Of a DNA stretch of 64,000 bases, positions 43,004 through 51,043 are shown one piece after another. The stretch's first letter is position 1. Every line of letters begins with the position of its first letter. A program made the position numbers and the translations under genes. The notes under the pieces are model-generated. The model did not search any database. It had not been told where the DNA came from and saw only the letters and a program-made list of their open reading frames with translations. The DNA lies in assembly GCA_900544075.1 (NCBI GenBank), contig UQTJ01000011.1, positions 35,455 through 99,454 of the forward strand, in the 5' to 3' direction. The DNA comes from an uncultured Bacteroides sp. GTDB lineage: Bacteria > Bacteroidota > Bacteroidia > Bacteroidales > Bacteroidaceae.

Positions 43004-43687
43004 CTATTGTTTGCTTTCACCGATGAATTTCCAGATGAGCGAACTGAAAGCTGCTCCTACAAGTGGGGCAACTATGAAAAGCCATAACTGGCTGAGTGCC
43101 TGTCCTCCTTCCATGATTGCAGGTCCTATACTTCTTGCAGGGTTTACTGAAGTACCCGTGATAGGGATACAGACAATGTGTATCAATGCTAATGTAAGTC
43201 CGATAGCCAGTCCGGCCATATTGCCTGCACCTTTCTTTTCGTCAGTTGCTCCCAATACCACCAAGACGAATATAAAAGTAAATACAGCTTCGGCTATGAA
43301 TGCCTGCGCCGTTTCTCCATTGTCGAAAGTGTTGGCTCCTGTCATTGTAGGTCCGGCATGTCCTCCGGTGCCAACCAATATTGACAGTATCATGGCTCCG
43401 ATAATGGCGCCAACTGTCTGAAATACAATGTACATGAATGCATCCTTGGTATCAATCCTGCCACTAATCCATGCCCCAAAAGTTATGGCCGGATTTATGT
43501 GGCATCCCGATATGTTTCCTATACAGTAAGCCATGGCAATAACGGAAAGTCCGAAAGCCAATGCTACACCAATAGTTCCTGTTCCTGCTCCGACGGTATC
43601 TGCCGCTCCGCCTGCGAATACTGCACTACCACATCCTAATAATACTAAAATCATAGTGCCTAATAGTTCTGCAATGTACTTTCTCAT
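43004..43687 (-). CDS. aqpZ: Aquaporin Z-type channel
   Basis: A 227-residue MIP family channel with six membrane helices and two NPA half-helices: GCHINPAITFG (about 62-72) and TSVNPARSIGPA (about 179-190). The Arg after the second NPA and the His-rich selectivity area are as in water-specific AqpZ. It conducts water across the cytoplasmic membrane. It stands alone, with its own terminator. Confidence 0.93.
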   Translation of the reverse strand: MRKYIAELLGTMILVLLGCGSAVFAGGAADTVGAGTGTIGVALAFGLSVIAMAYCIGNISGCHINPAITFGAWISGRIDTKDAFMYIVFQTVGAIIGAMILSILVGTGGHAGPTMTGANTFDNGETAQAFIAEAVFTFIFVLVVLGATDEKKGAGNMAGLAIGLTLALIHIVCIPITGTSVNPARSIGPAIMEGGQALSQLWLFIVAPLVGAAFSSLIWKFIGESKQ

Positions 43688-43765
43688 GATTTTTAAAATT
43701 TAGGGTTAAACTACTATTGCACAATATACGAATTTATTTTGTAAATGTATAGCATTTTATAAATT

Positions 43766-44554
43766 TTATATCATCAGCAGACTTACGGCCATTATCGCCA
43801 TACCAAATATTACACCACAAATTCCCCAGTGATGGTGTCCGTATTTTTCCGTGCTTGGCAGAAGTTCGTCGAACGATATATAAACCATGATTCCTGAAAC
43901 TAATGCAAGCAGCAGTGCATTGATGGAAGGAGTCCAGAACGGAATGAGGAAAAGTATTCCTATCAGTGCCCCTATAGGCTCGGCCATTCCTGAGAGGAAT
44001 GAATACCAGAATGCTTTTCTGCGACTGCCTGTAGCATGGTAGATAGGAACAGATACAGCTACACCTTCCGGTATATTATGGATAGCGATGGCAAATACGA
44101 TAGGTATTGCAATTTCCAGATTGGTCAGTGCAGACGTAAACGTGGCAAGTCCTTCCGGAAAGTTGTGTATTCCTATGGCAAGTGCCATCATCACTCCTGT
44201 ACGTTTTAGTTTCTTTTCATTGCCATGGGATGAATGAATCTCGTGTGGATTTTCATCTTCCGGCACAAGAAAGTCTATCAGAGCAATAAGTCCTATACCG
44301 ATGAAAAATGCCAAAAGCATGTAGGCCGAGGCTTCACGTTCGCTGTATATTCCGCTTAGCAGATGGACTGATTCCGGCATCAGCTCCATGAAAGATACAT
44401 AAATCATTACTCCTGCCGACAGCCCTAAAGATGCGGAAAGGAAACGTGTGTCAGTCTTTTTCGACAGCAATGCTATAAGACTGCCTATGCCGGTAGACAG
44501 TCCGGCTATCAGTGTCAGTCCGAAGGCTAACAGCATTTCGTTATTTGTTATCAT
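43766..44554 (-). CDS. zupT: ZIP family metal transporter, ZupT-like
   Basis: A 262-residue importer of Zn(II) and related divalent metals, with eight membrane segments. The metal-binding helices are IHNFPEGLATFTSAL and IHNIPEGVAVSVPIYHA, the H-N-x-P-E-G signature of ZIP helices IV and V. A loop with HEIHSSHGNEKK could bind metal on one face. The neighbour upstream is a TonB receptor gene with a His-rich partner; a terminator separates them, so ZupT has its own TATCTTTG -7 element. Confidence 0.93.
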   Translation of the reverse strand: MITNNEMLLAFGLTLIAGLSTGIGSLIALLSKKTDTRFLSASLGLSAGVMIYVSFMELMPESVHLLSGIYSEREASAYMLLAFFIGIGLIALIDFLVPEDENPHEIHSSHGNEKKLKRTGVMMALAIGIHNFPEGLATFTSALTNLEIAIPIVFAIAIHNIPEGVAVSVPIYHATGSRRKAFWYSFLSGMAEPIGALIGILFLIPFWTPSINALLLALVSGIMVYISFDELLPSTEKYGHHHWGICGVIFGMAIMAVSLLMI

Positions 44555-44579
44555 AATTGTTCTTTATTTAAATTTGCTA

Positions 44580-44587
44580 CAAAGATA
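44580..44587 (-). promoter_or_regulatory. -7 element (TATCTTTG) for zupT
   Basis: A perfect TAnnTTTG match on the minus strand 26 bp before the ATG; no clear -33 TTG. Confidence 0.5.
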
Positions 44588-44630
44588 ACATCCTTATGCT
44601 TTCTAAAAAAATGAACTGTCATTTAAAATG

Positions 44631-44668
44631 AAAAGCTTCGCCATTTTAAGTTGGATGACGAAGCTTTT
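44631..44668 (-). terminator. Terminator after the TonB receptor gene
   Basis: AAAAGCTTCG (44631-44640) pairs with CGAAGCTTTT (44659-44668), with CAT/ATG inside. Confidence 0.8.
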
Positions 44669-44702
44669 TACTTATAGATTTCTCAGCATTTATTTTTGTA
44701 AC

Positions 44703-47009
44703 TTAGTAGCTTATCTTTACACCTGCAAATATAGAACGTGGCATGCCTGGACCATAGATATAACCGGAATCTCTTTCTGCACCTTTATCGAAGTCTTTCT
44801 GATAGGCATTGAAGATGTTCTGTACACCGGCATTTAACTGCAGTGTTGTACTCTTATACAGACTGAAGTCGTACGAGGCTTTTAATCCTACATCCATAAA
44901 GCTTCTTGTCTTTTCAGTTCTGTTTTTATCGATATATCCTTTGTGGTGTTCCACTAACATACTTCCTGTATATGTACCGGACAGTGCTACGTTAAACTGT
45001 TTCACCGGCGAGTATGTCATAGTAAAGTATCCGTATGTGTTTGGCGTACGGAACATTCTTTTCTCTTCTGCCACGTCTTCGCTCCATGCTCTTGCTTCCT
45101 TATATTCGGCTCTCTGTATTGTGATTCCTGCTTGTAATTGCCAGATATTGCGCCATGCAAGTTTGCCTTCAAGTGTTCCTCCATAAACTACAGAACCTTT
45201 TTCGTTTCCGCGTTCCATTATGAGAATACCGTTCTCTTTACCGATTTCAGTCAATGCAAATACATCAGAGATGTTTGTATAGAATCCTTCTATGAGGAGA
45301 TTTCCCTGCCAGTCGCCCCAGTTGTGATACATATCGGCAGAAATGCTTGTGCTCTGCGATTTCTCTTCTTTCAAGTCTTCTGCAAGACGAATCATCGAGA
45401 CTGCACCTCCCACGTTCTCGATATGCAAATCCTCATCGAATGCCTGTGGGGCGCGAAAACCGAATGAATAGCTTGCACGCATATTGATATTTTCGGTAGG
45501 GTTGAAGCGAAGGTTGGCTCTTGGACTGAATATCGGTTTGCTCAGCATGCTGTGTTTGTCCAGACGACCACCGATAAGAAAACTCCACATTTCGTTTTTC
45601 CATTCGTTCTGTGCAAAGGCACTCAGAATTTTTACTTTCTGCGCAACGTATCTGTTGTATCCCCACTGATTATCCTTCAGATTGTCGTAATTATATTCCG
45701 CACCGGCAGTAAGGTCAGCAGGCATGAACAGACATTTGTCCCAGTGATAGTTGTATTGAGTTCCTGCTATCCATGTCAGGTCGGTTGTACCCCCATATGC
45801 CTTGAGCGCAGTTTCGCTGCCTTGTCCGCCACCATAATAACTGTCACGGTTAATATGCTGGGCCGATGTATATATACTCATACGATGCTTCTCGTTTGGC
45901 GAGAAATAGTCGAACTTCAATCCTCCTGTGTTTATGCTGTGAGTGAGTTGTTCGGCAATGTTTGCTTCGTGAGCAGGTCTGTCGAGCATATCGCCTCCGC
46001 GTCTGAATTCCTGCAGATGATGATATTCCATTGTAAGTTTGGAGTAGGTACTTGTCTTGATATACGAACGCATGCCTACAGTCTGGTTTTTTAGTTTAGG
46101 AAGTTCGGTAAAACCGTCGCCGTCGTGGTCATAACCGTTTCTTTCTCTGTTTTGTCCGAACACTGCAATTCCCATTTTCTGGTCGTCGGTGACGAGTGAA
46201 GCGTTCATTGTAGTATTATTCTCGAATACGCTGCCATCACCAATACCTGTCAGGGTGTGAGATATCTGTGCAGAGTTACGTATAGGTTCTTTAGTGATGA
46301 TATTGATAGTACCAGCTATGGCCGATGAACCGAAGAGGGCAGAACCTCCACCTCGCATCACTTCCACACGGTCTATCATATTTGCTGGAATCTGTTCAAG
46401 GCCATATACTCCGGAAAGGGCACTGAATATAGGGCGTGAGTCTATAAGAATCTGTGTGTATGGGCCATCCAGACCGTTTATTCTGACTTGCTGATACCCA
46501 CAGTTCTGACAGTTGTTTTCCACTCTCACTCCGGGCTGGAAGTTCAATCCCTGAGCCAGACACGAAGAGTTGGTATTCTCGAAAGTCTTCATCGAAACTA
46601 CATTCACCAGTGTAGGAGCCATGCGGCGGGTCGTTTCGTTTCTGTTGGCTGAAACCACTACACCTTCCAGTGAAATAAGGTCTTCCTCTATTTCGAAATT
46701 CATTTCGATGGTTTTTCCCTTTTTGAATTTTACTTCCTTGCGTACCGTTTTGTAACCTACTGCTGAAACCTCTACTGTGAATGTTCCTTCAGGAAGGTTT
46801 TTCAGAAAGTAGTGGCCGGTCTCGTCGGTTGTAGTACCTATAGTGGTACCTTTCAGGCTTATTGTTATAAAAGCCAGATGTTCCTGTGAGTGTTTGTCTG
46901 TAACATGACCAATCATGTTAGCGTCCGATTGATTAAGCTCATAAGCATGTAGCCGGTATGGGAGCAACGTAAGTATTGTTCCCAATATAATGGTATATAT
47001 TGTTTTCAT
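44703..47009 (-). CDS. TonB-dependent receptor with carboxypeptidase-regulatory-like N-terminal domain
   Basis: A 768-residue outer-membrane receptor. Signal peptide to about residue 22, then a carboxypeptidase-D regulatory-like domain (about 32-110: IGHVTDKHSQEHLAFITISLKG), a plug (LEGVVVSANRNETTRRMAP, then IDRVEVMRGGGSALFGSSAIAGTINIIT) and a 22-strand barrel ending in the last strand SIFAGVKISY. The plug carries ENNCQNCGYQQVRINGLDG, a CxxC that could coordinate metal or form a disulfide. It has no SusD partner, so a metal or cofactor complex is a likelier ligand than glycan. It is followed by zupT and preceded by a His-rich membrane protein, which suggests zinc uptake. Confidence 0.88.
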   Translation of the reverse strand: MKTIYTIILGTILTLLPYRLHAYELNQSDANMIGHVTDKHSQEHLAFITISLKGTTIGTTTDETGHYFLKNLPEGTFTVEVSAVGYKTVRKEVKFKKGKTIEMNFEIEEDLISLEGVVVSANRNETTRRMAPTLVNVVSMKTFENTNSSCLAQGLNFQPGVRVENNCQNCGYQQVRINGLDGPYTQILIDSRPIFSALSGVYGLEQIPANMIDRVEVMRGGGSALFGSSAIAGTINIITKEPIRNSAQISHTLTGIGDGSVFENNTTMNASLVTDDQKMGIAVFGQNRERNGYDHDGDGFTELPKLKNQTVGMRSYIKTSTYSKLTMEYHHLQEFRRGGDMLDRPAHEANIAEQLTHSINTGGLKFDYFSPNEKHRMSIYTSAQHINRDSYYGGGQGSETALKAYGGTTDLTWIAGTQYNYHWDKCLFMPADLTAGAEYNYDNLKDNQWGYNRYVAQKVKILSAFAQNEWKNEMWSFLIGGRLDKHSMLSKPIFSPRANLRFNPTENINMRASYSFGFRAPQAFDEDLHIENVGGAVSMIRLAEDLKEEKSQSTSISADMYHNWGDWQGNLLIEGFYTNISDVFALTEIGKENGILIMERGNEKGSVVYGGTLEGKLAWRNIWQLQAGITIQRAEYKEARAWSEDVAEEKRMFRTPNTYGYFTMTYSPVKQFNVALSGTYTGSMLVEHHKGYIDKNRTEKTRSFMDVGLKASYDFSLYKSTTLQLNAGVQNIFNAYQKDFDKGAERDSGYIYGPGMPRSIFAGVKISY

Positions 47010-47060
47010 TTGATTCTGCGTTTAATTTTTTAGACATAATATATGTGTATACCTTAATTT

Positions 47061-47068
47061 CAAAGATA
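47061..47068 (-). promoter_or_regulatory. -7 element (TATCTTTG) for the TonB receptor gene
   Basis: A TAnnTTTG match on the minus strand in the 84-bp gap; no -33 TTG at normal spacing. Read-through from the upstream His-rich gene is also possible. Confidence 0.4.
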
Positions 47069-47093
47069 TACAATAGACAAATAATTGATTATA

Positions 47094-47438
47094 TCAGTCT
47101 AATACCGGAGGGGCACGCAGTGAGATAACTCCGTATGTAGTTTTGATTGGTCTGTAGCAGAGAGCGGGAACTGTCAGAATACCAATCACTGAAAGCCACA
47201 ATACGGGACTTAACGGCTGTGGAATATCGCCGTAAGTATAAAATGAAGATAAGAAAAAGATTGTTTCGGCTTGTTGTGCCGTATGAGTGTGTTCGCTGTT
47301 ATAGGGATGGGAGTGCACAATTATAACCCCGTTTACTACATGAGTATGCGTAAACAGTGTTATTCCCCCGAAATAGAAAATGAATAATATCGGAAGGAAA
47401 AAGCGCATGAATTTTAAATGTCTTTTTTCCTTAAGCAT
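47094..47438 (-). CDS. His-rich small membrane protein of a probable zinc uptake unit
   Basis: A 114-residue protein with a membrane segment near 11-30 (MRFFLPILFIFYFGGITLF), an external His-rich loop, HTHVVNGVIIVHSHPYNSEHTHT (about 31-53), and a second hydrophobic segment near 75-95. The C-terminus ends LRAPPVLD, a common ending of such Bacteroidetes proteins. The His-rich loop suggests binding of zinc or another transition metal in the periplasm. It is directly upstream of the TonB receptor. Function is inferred from context only. Confidence 0.75.
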   Translation of the reverse strand: MLKEKRHLKFMRFFLPILFIFYFGGITLFTHTHVVNGVIIVHSHPYNSEHTHTAQQAETIFFLSSFYTYGDIPQPLSPVLWLSVIGILTVPALCYRPIKTTYGVISLRAPPVLD

Positions 47439-47476
47439 ATATAGCTTTTGTGTATGTACTAATCCCTATTCGTTTG

Positions 47477-47507
47477 CAAAGATACGATATTTAGGGTTAT
47501 TGTCAAA
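47477..47507 (-). promoter_or_regulatory. Promoter of the His-rich protein gene
   Basis: On the minus strand TTTG (47504-47507), 19 bp, TATCTTTG (47477-47484): a full consensus match 39 bp before the ATG. Confidence 0.75.
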
Positions 47508-47600
47508 TACTTGAGAGTTGATACATTGTAGATTTAGTCTGTAATAGTGCATTTGTAAATGCTAAAAAGCCCAAATAATCAAGAAAGATGATATACTGAA

Positions 47601-47632
47601 TTGTACTCATTACAAAATAATAATTATATTTG
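47601..47632 (+). promoter_or_regulatory. Promoter of the exported thiol peroxidase gene
   Basis: TTG (47601-47603), 21 bp, TATATTTG (47625-47632), 26 bp before the ATG at 47659. Confidence 0.65.
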
Positions 47633-47658
47633 CATGTAAACCAATATAATTTTATGTT

Positions 47659-48225
47659 ATGAAGAAAATCAGTCTTTTGGCTCTATTTTTATTAGGCTCA
47701 ATGTCTTATAATGCGACTTTCGCTCAGGAGAAAGTAATAACACGAGGGATAGAGGTTGCTACTAACGGTTATATGCCGGAAGTAGGGGTGATGGCTCCGG
47801 ATTTTTCGGCAACAGATAAGAATATGAATGAAGTAAATCTTTCATCGTTCAGAGGAAAGAAAGTTGTGCTGAACATATTCCCGAGTCTGGACACGCCTAC
47901 GTGTGCTCTCTCAGTAAGGCAATTTAATGCCGAAGCGGCTTCTCTTGAAAACACCGTAGTGCTTTGTATCTCTAAGGATTTACCTTTTGCACAGTCAAGA
48001 TTCTGTTCTGTAGAAGGATTGGATAGGGTGATTCCACTGTCTGTATTCCGCAGTGAAAGTTTTGATAATAGTTATGGCCTAATTATTACGGAAGGACCTT
48101 TGCGTGGTTTGGCAACAAGAGCTGTAATAGTCTTGGACGAATCCGGTAAAGTCATTTACAGACAGATTATAAGAAATGTATCAGAAGAGCCTGATTACAG
48201 AAGTGCTGTAGAGATTCTCAAATGA
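47659..48225 (+). CDS. tpx: Exported thiol peroxidase (Tpx family)
   Basis: An atypical 2-Cys peroxiredoxin that reduces peroxides. Residues 1-22 form a signal peptide (MKKISLLALFLLGSMSYNA, then TFAQEK), absent from ordinary cytoplasmic Tpx. The catalytic part has NIFPSLDTPTCALSVRQFN with the peroxidatic Cys, and the resolving Cys in FCSVEGLDRVIPL. The usual TGVC or TSVC before the peroxidatic Cys reads TPTC here. It would act in the periplasm and needs an external thiol reductant; the TlpA-like lipoprotein at 24 kb is one candidate, by inference only. Confidence 0.9.
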   Translation: MKKISLLALFLLGSMSYNATFAQEKVITRGIEVATNGYMPEVGVMAPDFSATDKNMNEVNLSSFRGKKVVLNIFPSLDTPTCALSVRQFNAEAASLENTVVLCISKDLPFAQSRFCSVEGLDRVIPLSVFRSESFDNSYGLIITEGPLRGLATRAVIVLDESGKVIYRQIIRNVSEEPDYRSAVEILK

Positions 48226-48287
48226 TAATCTTTTCTTCTGACTGACGACATTTTTCGGTTAATGAATACTTAGAACGAGTTTTTTTG

Positions 48288-48295
48288 TAAATTTG
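48288..48295 (+). promoter_or_regulatory. -7 element (TAAATTTG) for lpxH
   Basis: A TAnnTTTG match 20 bp before the ATG at 48316. Confidence 0.45.
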
Positions 48296-48315
48296 TATCA
48301 TTTAAGAAGGTTATC

Positions 48316-49053
48316 ATGCAGACAAAACAACATTACAGGACAATAGTATTATCGGATTTACATCTTGGTATGCCCCATGCTAAAGTAAACGAACTTATTC
48401 AATTTCTCCGTTCGGTGACGTGCGAACGGTTGATTCTGAATGGTGATATTATTGACGGTTGGTATATCAGAAAGCATCCTAAGTGTGCATGGAGAGGTGA
48501 TTTGATGCGTTTCTTCCGCGTTATATCGGATATGATGAAGAATGATACAAATGACGTGATATACACTTATGGCAATCATGATGACTTCATGCAGAGATAT
48601 CTCGATAAGATAGTTGTCGGTATAAAGGTACTTAAGGATTTTACCTTGTCCTCAGGAGGCAAGAGGTACTTTGTTACCCATGGAGATTGTTTTGACACTG
48701 TAAACCGGAAGGCGACATGGCTTTCCAAACTCGGTGCTTCATGTTACGAGTTCCTTCTTTTCATTAACGGATTTTACAACAGATATAGAGCCTTACGACA
48801 TAAGCAGCCGTATTCTTTTGCCCAGGCAATTAAGAGATGGACAAAGAAATTGGTTTCTAATTTTACCAATTTTGAGAAGCAGATAACCGATTTTGCCGTA
48901 AAAAATAATTACGACGGTATTATCTGCGGGCATATTCATCATCCGGAAGATACCTATCTGGGCAATATACATTATCTTAATTCCGGCGACTGGATTGAAA
49001 ACAAATCGGTTTTGATAGAAGATGAGAATCAGTGCTGGAAGGTTCTGATGTAG
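48316..49053 (+). CDS. lpxH: UDP-2,3-diacylglucosamine diphosphatase (LpxH-like)
   Basis: A 245-residue metallophosphoesterase that hydrolyses UDP-2,3-diacylglucosamine to lipid X in lipid A synthesis. Metal ligands are in LSDLHLG, NGDIIDGW, YGNHDDF, THGD and GHIHHPED, the five calcineurin-like motifs in order. The segment YNRYRALRHKQPYSFAQAIKRW would form the substrate-binding cap. The length is usual. Some Bacteroidetes paralogs of this type have broader substrates, so lipid A function is likely but not proven. Confidence 0.85.
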   Translation: MQTKQHYRTIVLSDLHLGMPHAKVNELIQFLRSVTCERLILNGDIIDGWYIRKHPKCAWRGDLMRFFRVISDMMKNDTNDVIYTYGNHDDFMQRYLDKIVVGIKVLKDFTLSSGGKRYFVTHGDCFDTVNRKATWLSKLGASCYEFLLFINGFYNRYRALRHKQPYSFAQAIKRWTKKLVSNFTNFEKQITDFAVKNNYDGIICGHIHHPEDTYLGNIHYLNSGDWIENKSVLIEDENQCWKVLM

Positions 49054-49113
49054 TTGCTTTATATGATGGAAATCTACAAATAGTTTTATAGTGTTAGAAT
49101 AAAAATATTAATA

Positions 49114-49121
49114 TACTTTTG
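49114..49121 (+). promoter_or_regulatory. -7 element (TACTTTTG) for the DUF6377 regulator gene
   Basis: A TAnnTTTG match 67 bp before the ATG at 49189. Confidence 0.4.
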
Positions 49122-49188
49122 TATAGTTCATATATTTTACTAATATTGCATGCCAGAACTTAAAACAATTAATGTGTAAAATATTATT

Positions 49189-50844
49189 ATGTTAGATTCT
49201 ATAAAGTACTCAAAATATTTTATTTTTCTGTTTTTTTTTATTGAAACTTTGGCGGTTAAAGCTGAAGTTTTGGATTCACTATTAAAAGAACTAGATAAAA
49301 CAATAGAAACGGCTGATATTTATGTACAACATAGGGAAGTACGTATTTGTCAATTGAAAGAAATGCTTAAATCTAATCGTATATCAATAGAAGAACGTTT
49401 TAAGTTGAATACTCAGTTGTATCAGGAATATAAAGCATATGTTTGTGACTCGGCAATGCAATATTTAAGTATAAATATAAATTTGGCAGAAAGTTCTGGT
49501 GATAAATTTCGTAAGGACCAAAATATGTTGCATTTGTCACTTTTATTGTCTTCTTTGGGAATGTATACAGAGGCAATTGATGTACTATCTTCTGTAGACA
49601 GGAATACAATATCAAATGATTTGCTGATAGATTATTATTCGTGTATAAATTCTATTTACGGCGAATTAGGTATTTATACAAAAGATAAGAAACTCTCTAA
49701 TCGTTATTGGATTATAGCTCAAAATTACAAGGATTCTTTATCTATAGTTTTACCAAAAGAATCTGATGAATATTTGTTCATTCGTGAAACCGTTTGCTGT
49801 GATAGGCATGATTATGATGAGGCTTTGAAGATTAATGATTACCGTTTGTCTATGGTAAATCCGGAAACGCCGCAATATGCTTTAGTTGCTTATCACCGCT
49901 CTCTTATATACAAATATAATTCAAATCGGACAAAAGAAAAAGAATACCTTTGTAGGTCAGCAATATCAGATGTACAATCTGCTATAAAAGACCATGCTTC
50001 GCTTTGGATGTTGGCTAAATTGTTATATGATGATGGAGATTATGAGCGTGCTTACAGATATATGCGTTTTTCTTGGGATGCTACAAAATTTTATAATGCT
50101 CGTCTCAGAAGTTGGCAAAGTGCAGATGTTTTGTCTTTAATAGATAAGACGTATCAGATGATGATAGAGAAACAAAATAATCGCCTTCAGCAATATTTAA
50201 TGTTTATCACTTTTTTGCTTGTTTTGTTGAGTGTTTCTATGGTATACATATATTCTCAAATGAAAAAACTATCCAAGGCTCGTAATAGTCTTCAGACAGT
50301 TAACTCACGTTTAAATGAACTGAATAGTGAATTAAAGCAAATGAATGAATGTTTATCGAATACAAATATTCAGTTGTCTGAGGCCAATCATATTAAAGAA
50401 GAATACATCGCTCGTTTCATAAAATTATGTTCTACTTATATTGATAGATTGGATGCTTATAGACGGATGGTAAATAAGAAGATAAACGGTGGACATGTAG
50501 AAGACTTATTGAAAATTACCAAATCTCAAAATTTAATAGATGAGGAATTAAAAGATTTGTACGATAATTTTGATTCAGCATTTCTTCATTTGTTTCCGAA
50601 TTTTATTTCCAAGTTTAATGAATTATTATTAGATACTGAAAAAATTTATCCTAAGAAGGATGAGTTACTTAATACAGAATTAAGAATTTTTGCTTTGATA
50701 CGTCTTGGAATTGATGATAGTTCACAAATAGCTGAGTTTCTTAGATATTCAGTAAATACAATATATAATTACAGGGCAAAAGTTAAGAATAAATCCCATT
50801 GTCAAAGGGATAAATTTGAACAGTACGTTAAAGAAATACATTGA
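49189..50844 (+). CDS. DUF6377 transmembrane regulator of the PUL
   Basis: A 551-residue protein with a signal/anchor (about 8-25), a TPR-like periplasmic region (about 30-325), one membrane helix near 340-360 (YLMFITFLLVLLSVSMVYIY), a coiled coil (about 365-400) and a C-terminal cytoplasmic domain with LRIFALIRLGIDDSSQIAEFLRYSVNTIYNYRAKVKNK (about 490-530), a helix-turn-helix. This is the DUF6377 architecture, which sits beside SusC/SusD pairs. I infer that it senses a glycan fragment in the periplasm and activates the operon downstream. In the known BT3309-BT3314 locus the first gene is likewise a regulator. Confidence 0.85.
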   Translation: MLDSIKYSKYFIFLFFFIETLAVKAEVLDSLLKELDKTIETADIYVQHREVRICQLKEMLKSNRISIEERFKLNTQLYQEYKAYVCDSAMQYLSININLAESSGDKFRKDQNMLHLSLLLSSLGMYTEAIDVLSSVDRNTISNDLLIDYYSCINSIYGELGIYTKDKKLSNRYWIIAQNYKDSLSIVLPKESDEYLFIRETVCCDRHDYDEALKINDYRLSMVNPETPQYALVAYHRSLIYKYNSNRTKEKEYLCRSAISDVQSAIKDHASLWMLAKLLYDDGDYERAYRYMRFSWDATKFYNARLRSWQSADVLSLIDKTYQMMIEKQNNRLQQYLMFITFLLVLLSVSMVYIYSQMKKLSKARNSLQTVNSRLNELNSELKQMNECLSNTNIQLSEANHIKEEYIARFIKLCSTYIDRLDAYRRMVNKKINGGHVEDLLKITKSQNLIDEELKDLYDNFDSAFLHLFPNFISKFNELLLDTEKIYPKKDELLNTELRIFALIRLGIDDSSQIAEFLRYSVNTIYNYRAKVKNKSHCQRDKFEQYVKEIH

Positions 50845-50971
50845 TCATGTTATAGTCAGTCCACTTTTTCTATACTCTATTATATATCTAATATCTTGAT
50901 TTTCAGATTGTAACGCATGTACTTATTCCACATTATATACACTTAGTGTTTTTAATGCTTTAAAAACTATA

Positions 50972-50997
50972 TATTTTTGTAATGCGTTTCATGAAAC
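50972..50997 (+). promoter_or_regulatory. Candidate promoter and palindrome for the PUL operon
   Basis: TATTTTTG (50972-50979) is a TAnnTTTG match 65 bp before the susC ATG, without a clear -33 box. GTTTCATGAAAC (50986-50997) is a perfect 12-bp palindrome in the leader. Either could be a regulator or RNA element; neither is proven. Confidence 0.4.
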
Positions 50998-51043
50998 CTT
51001 GCCTTGATTAAAGGCTTTGATATTAACTTTTAAAATAGATTAT

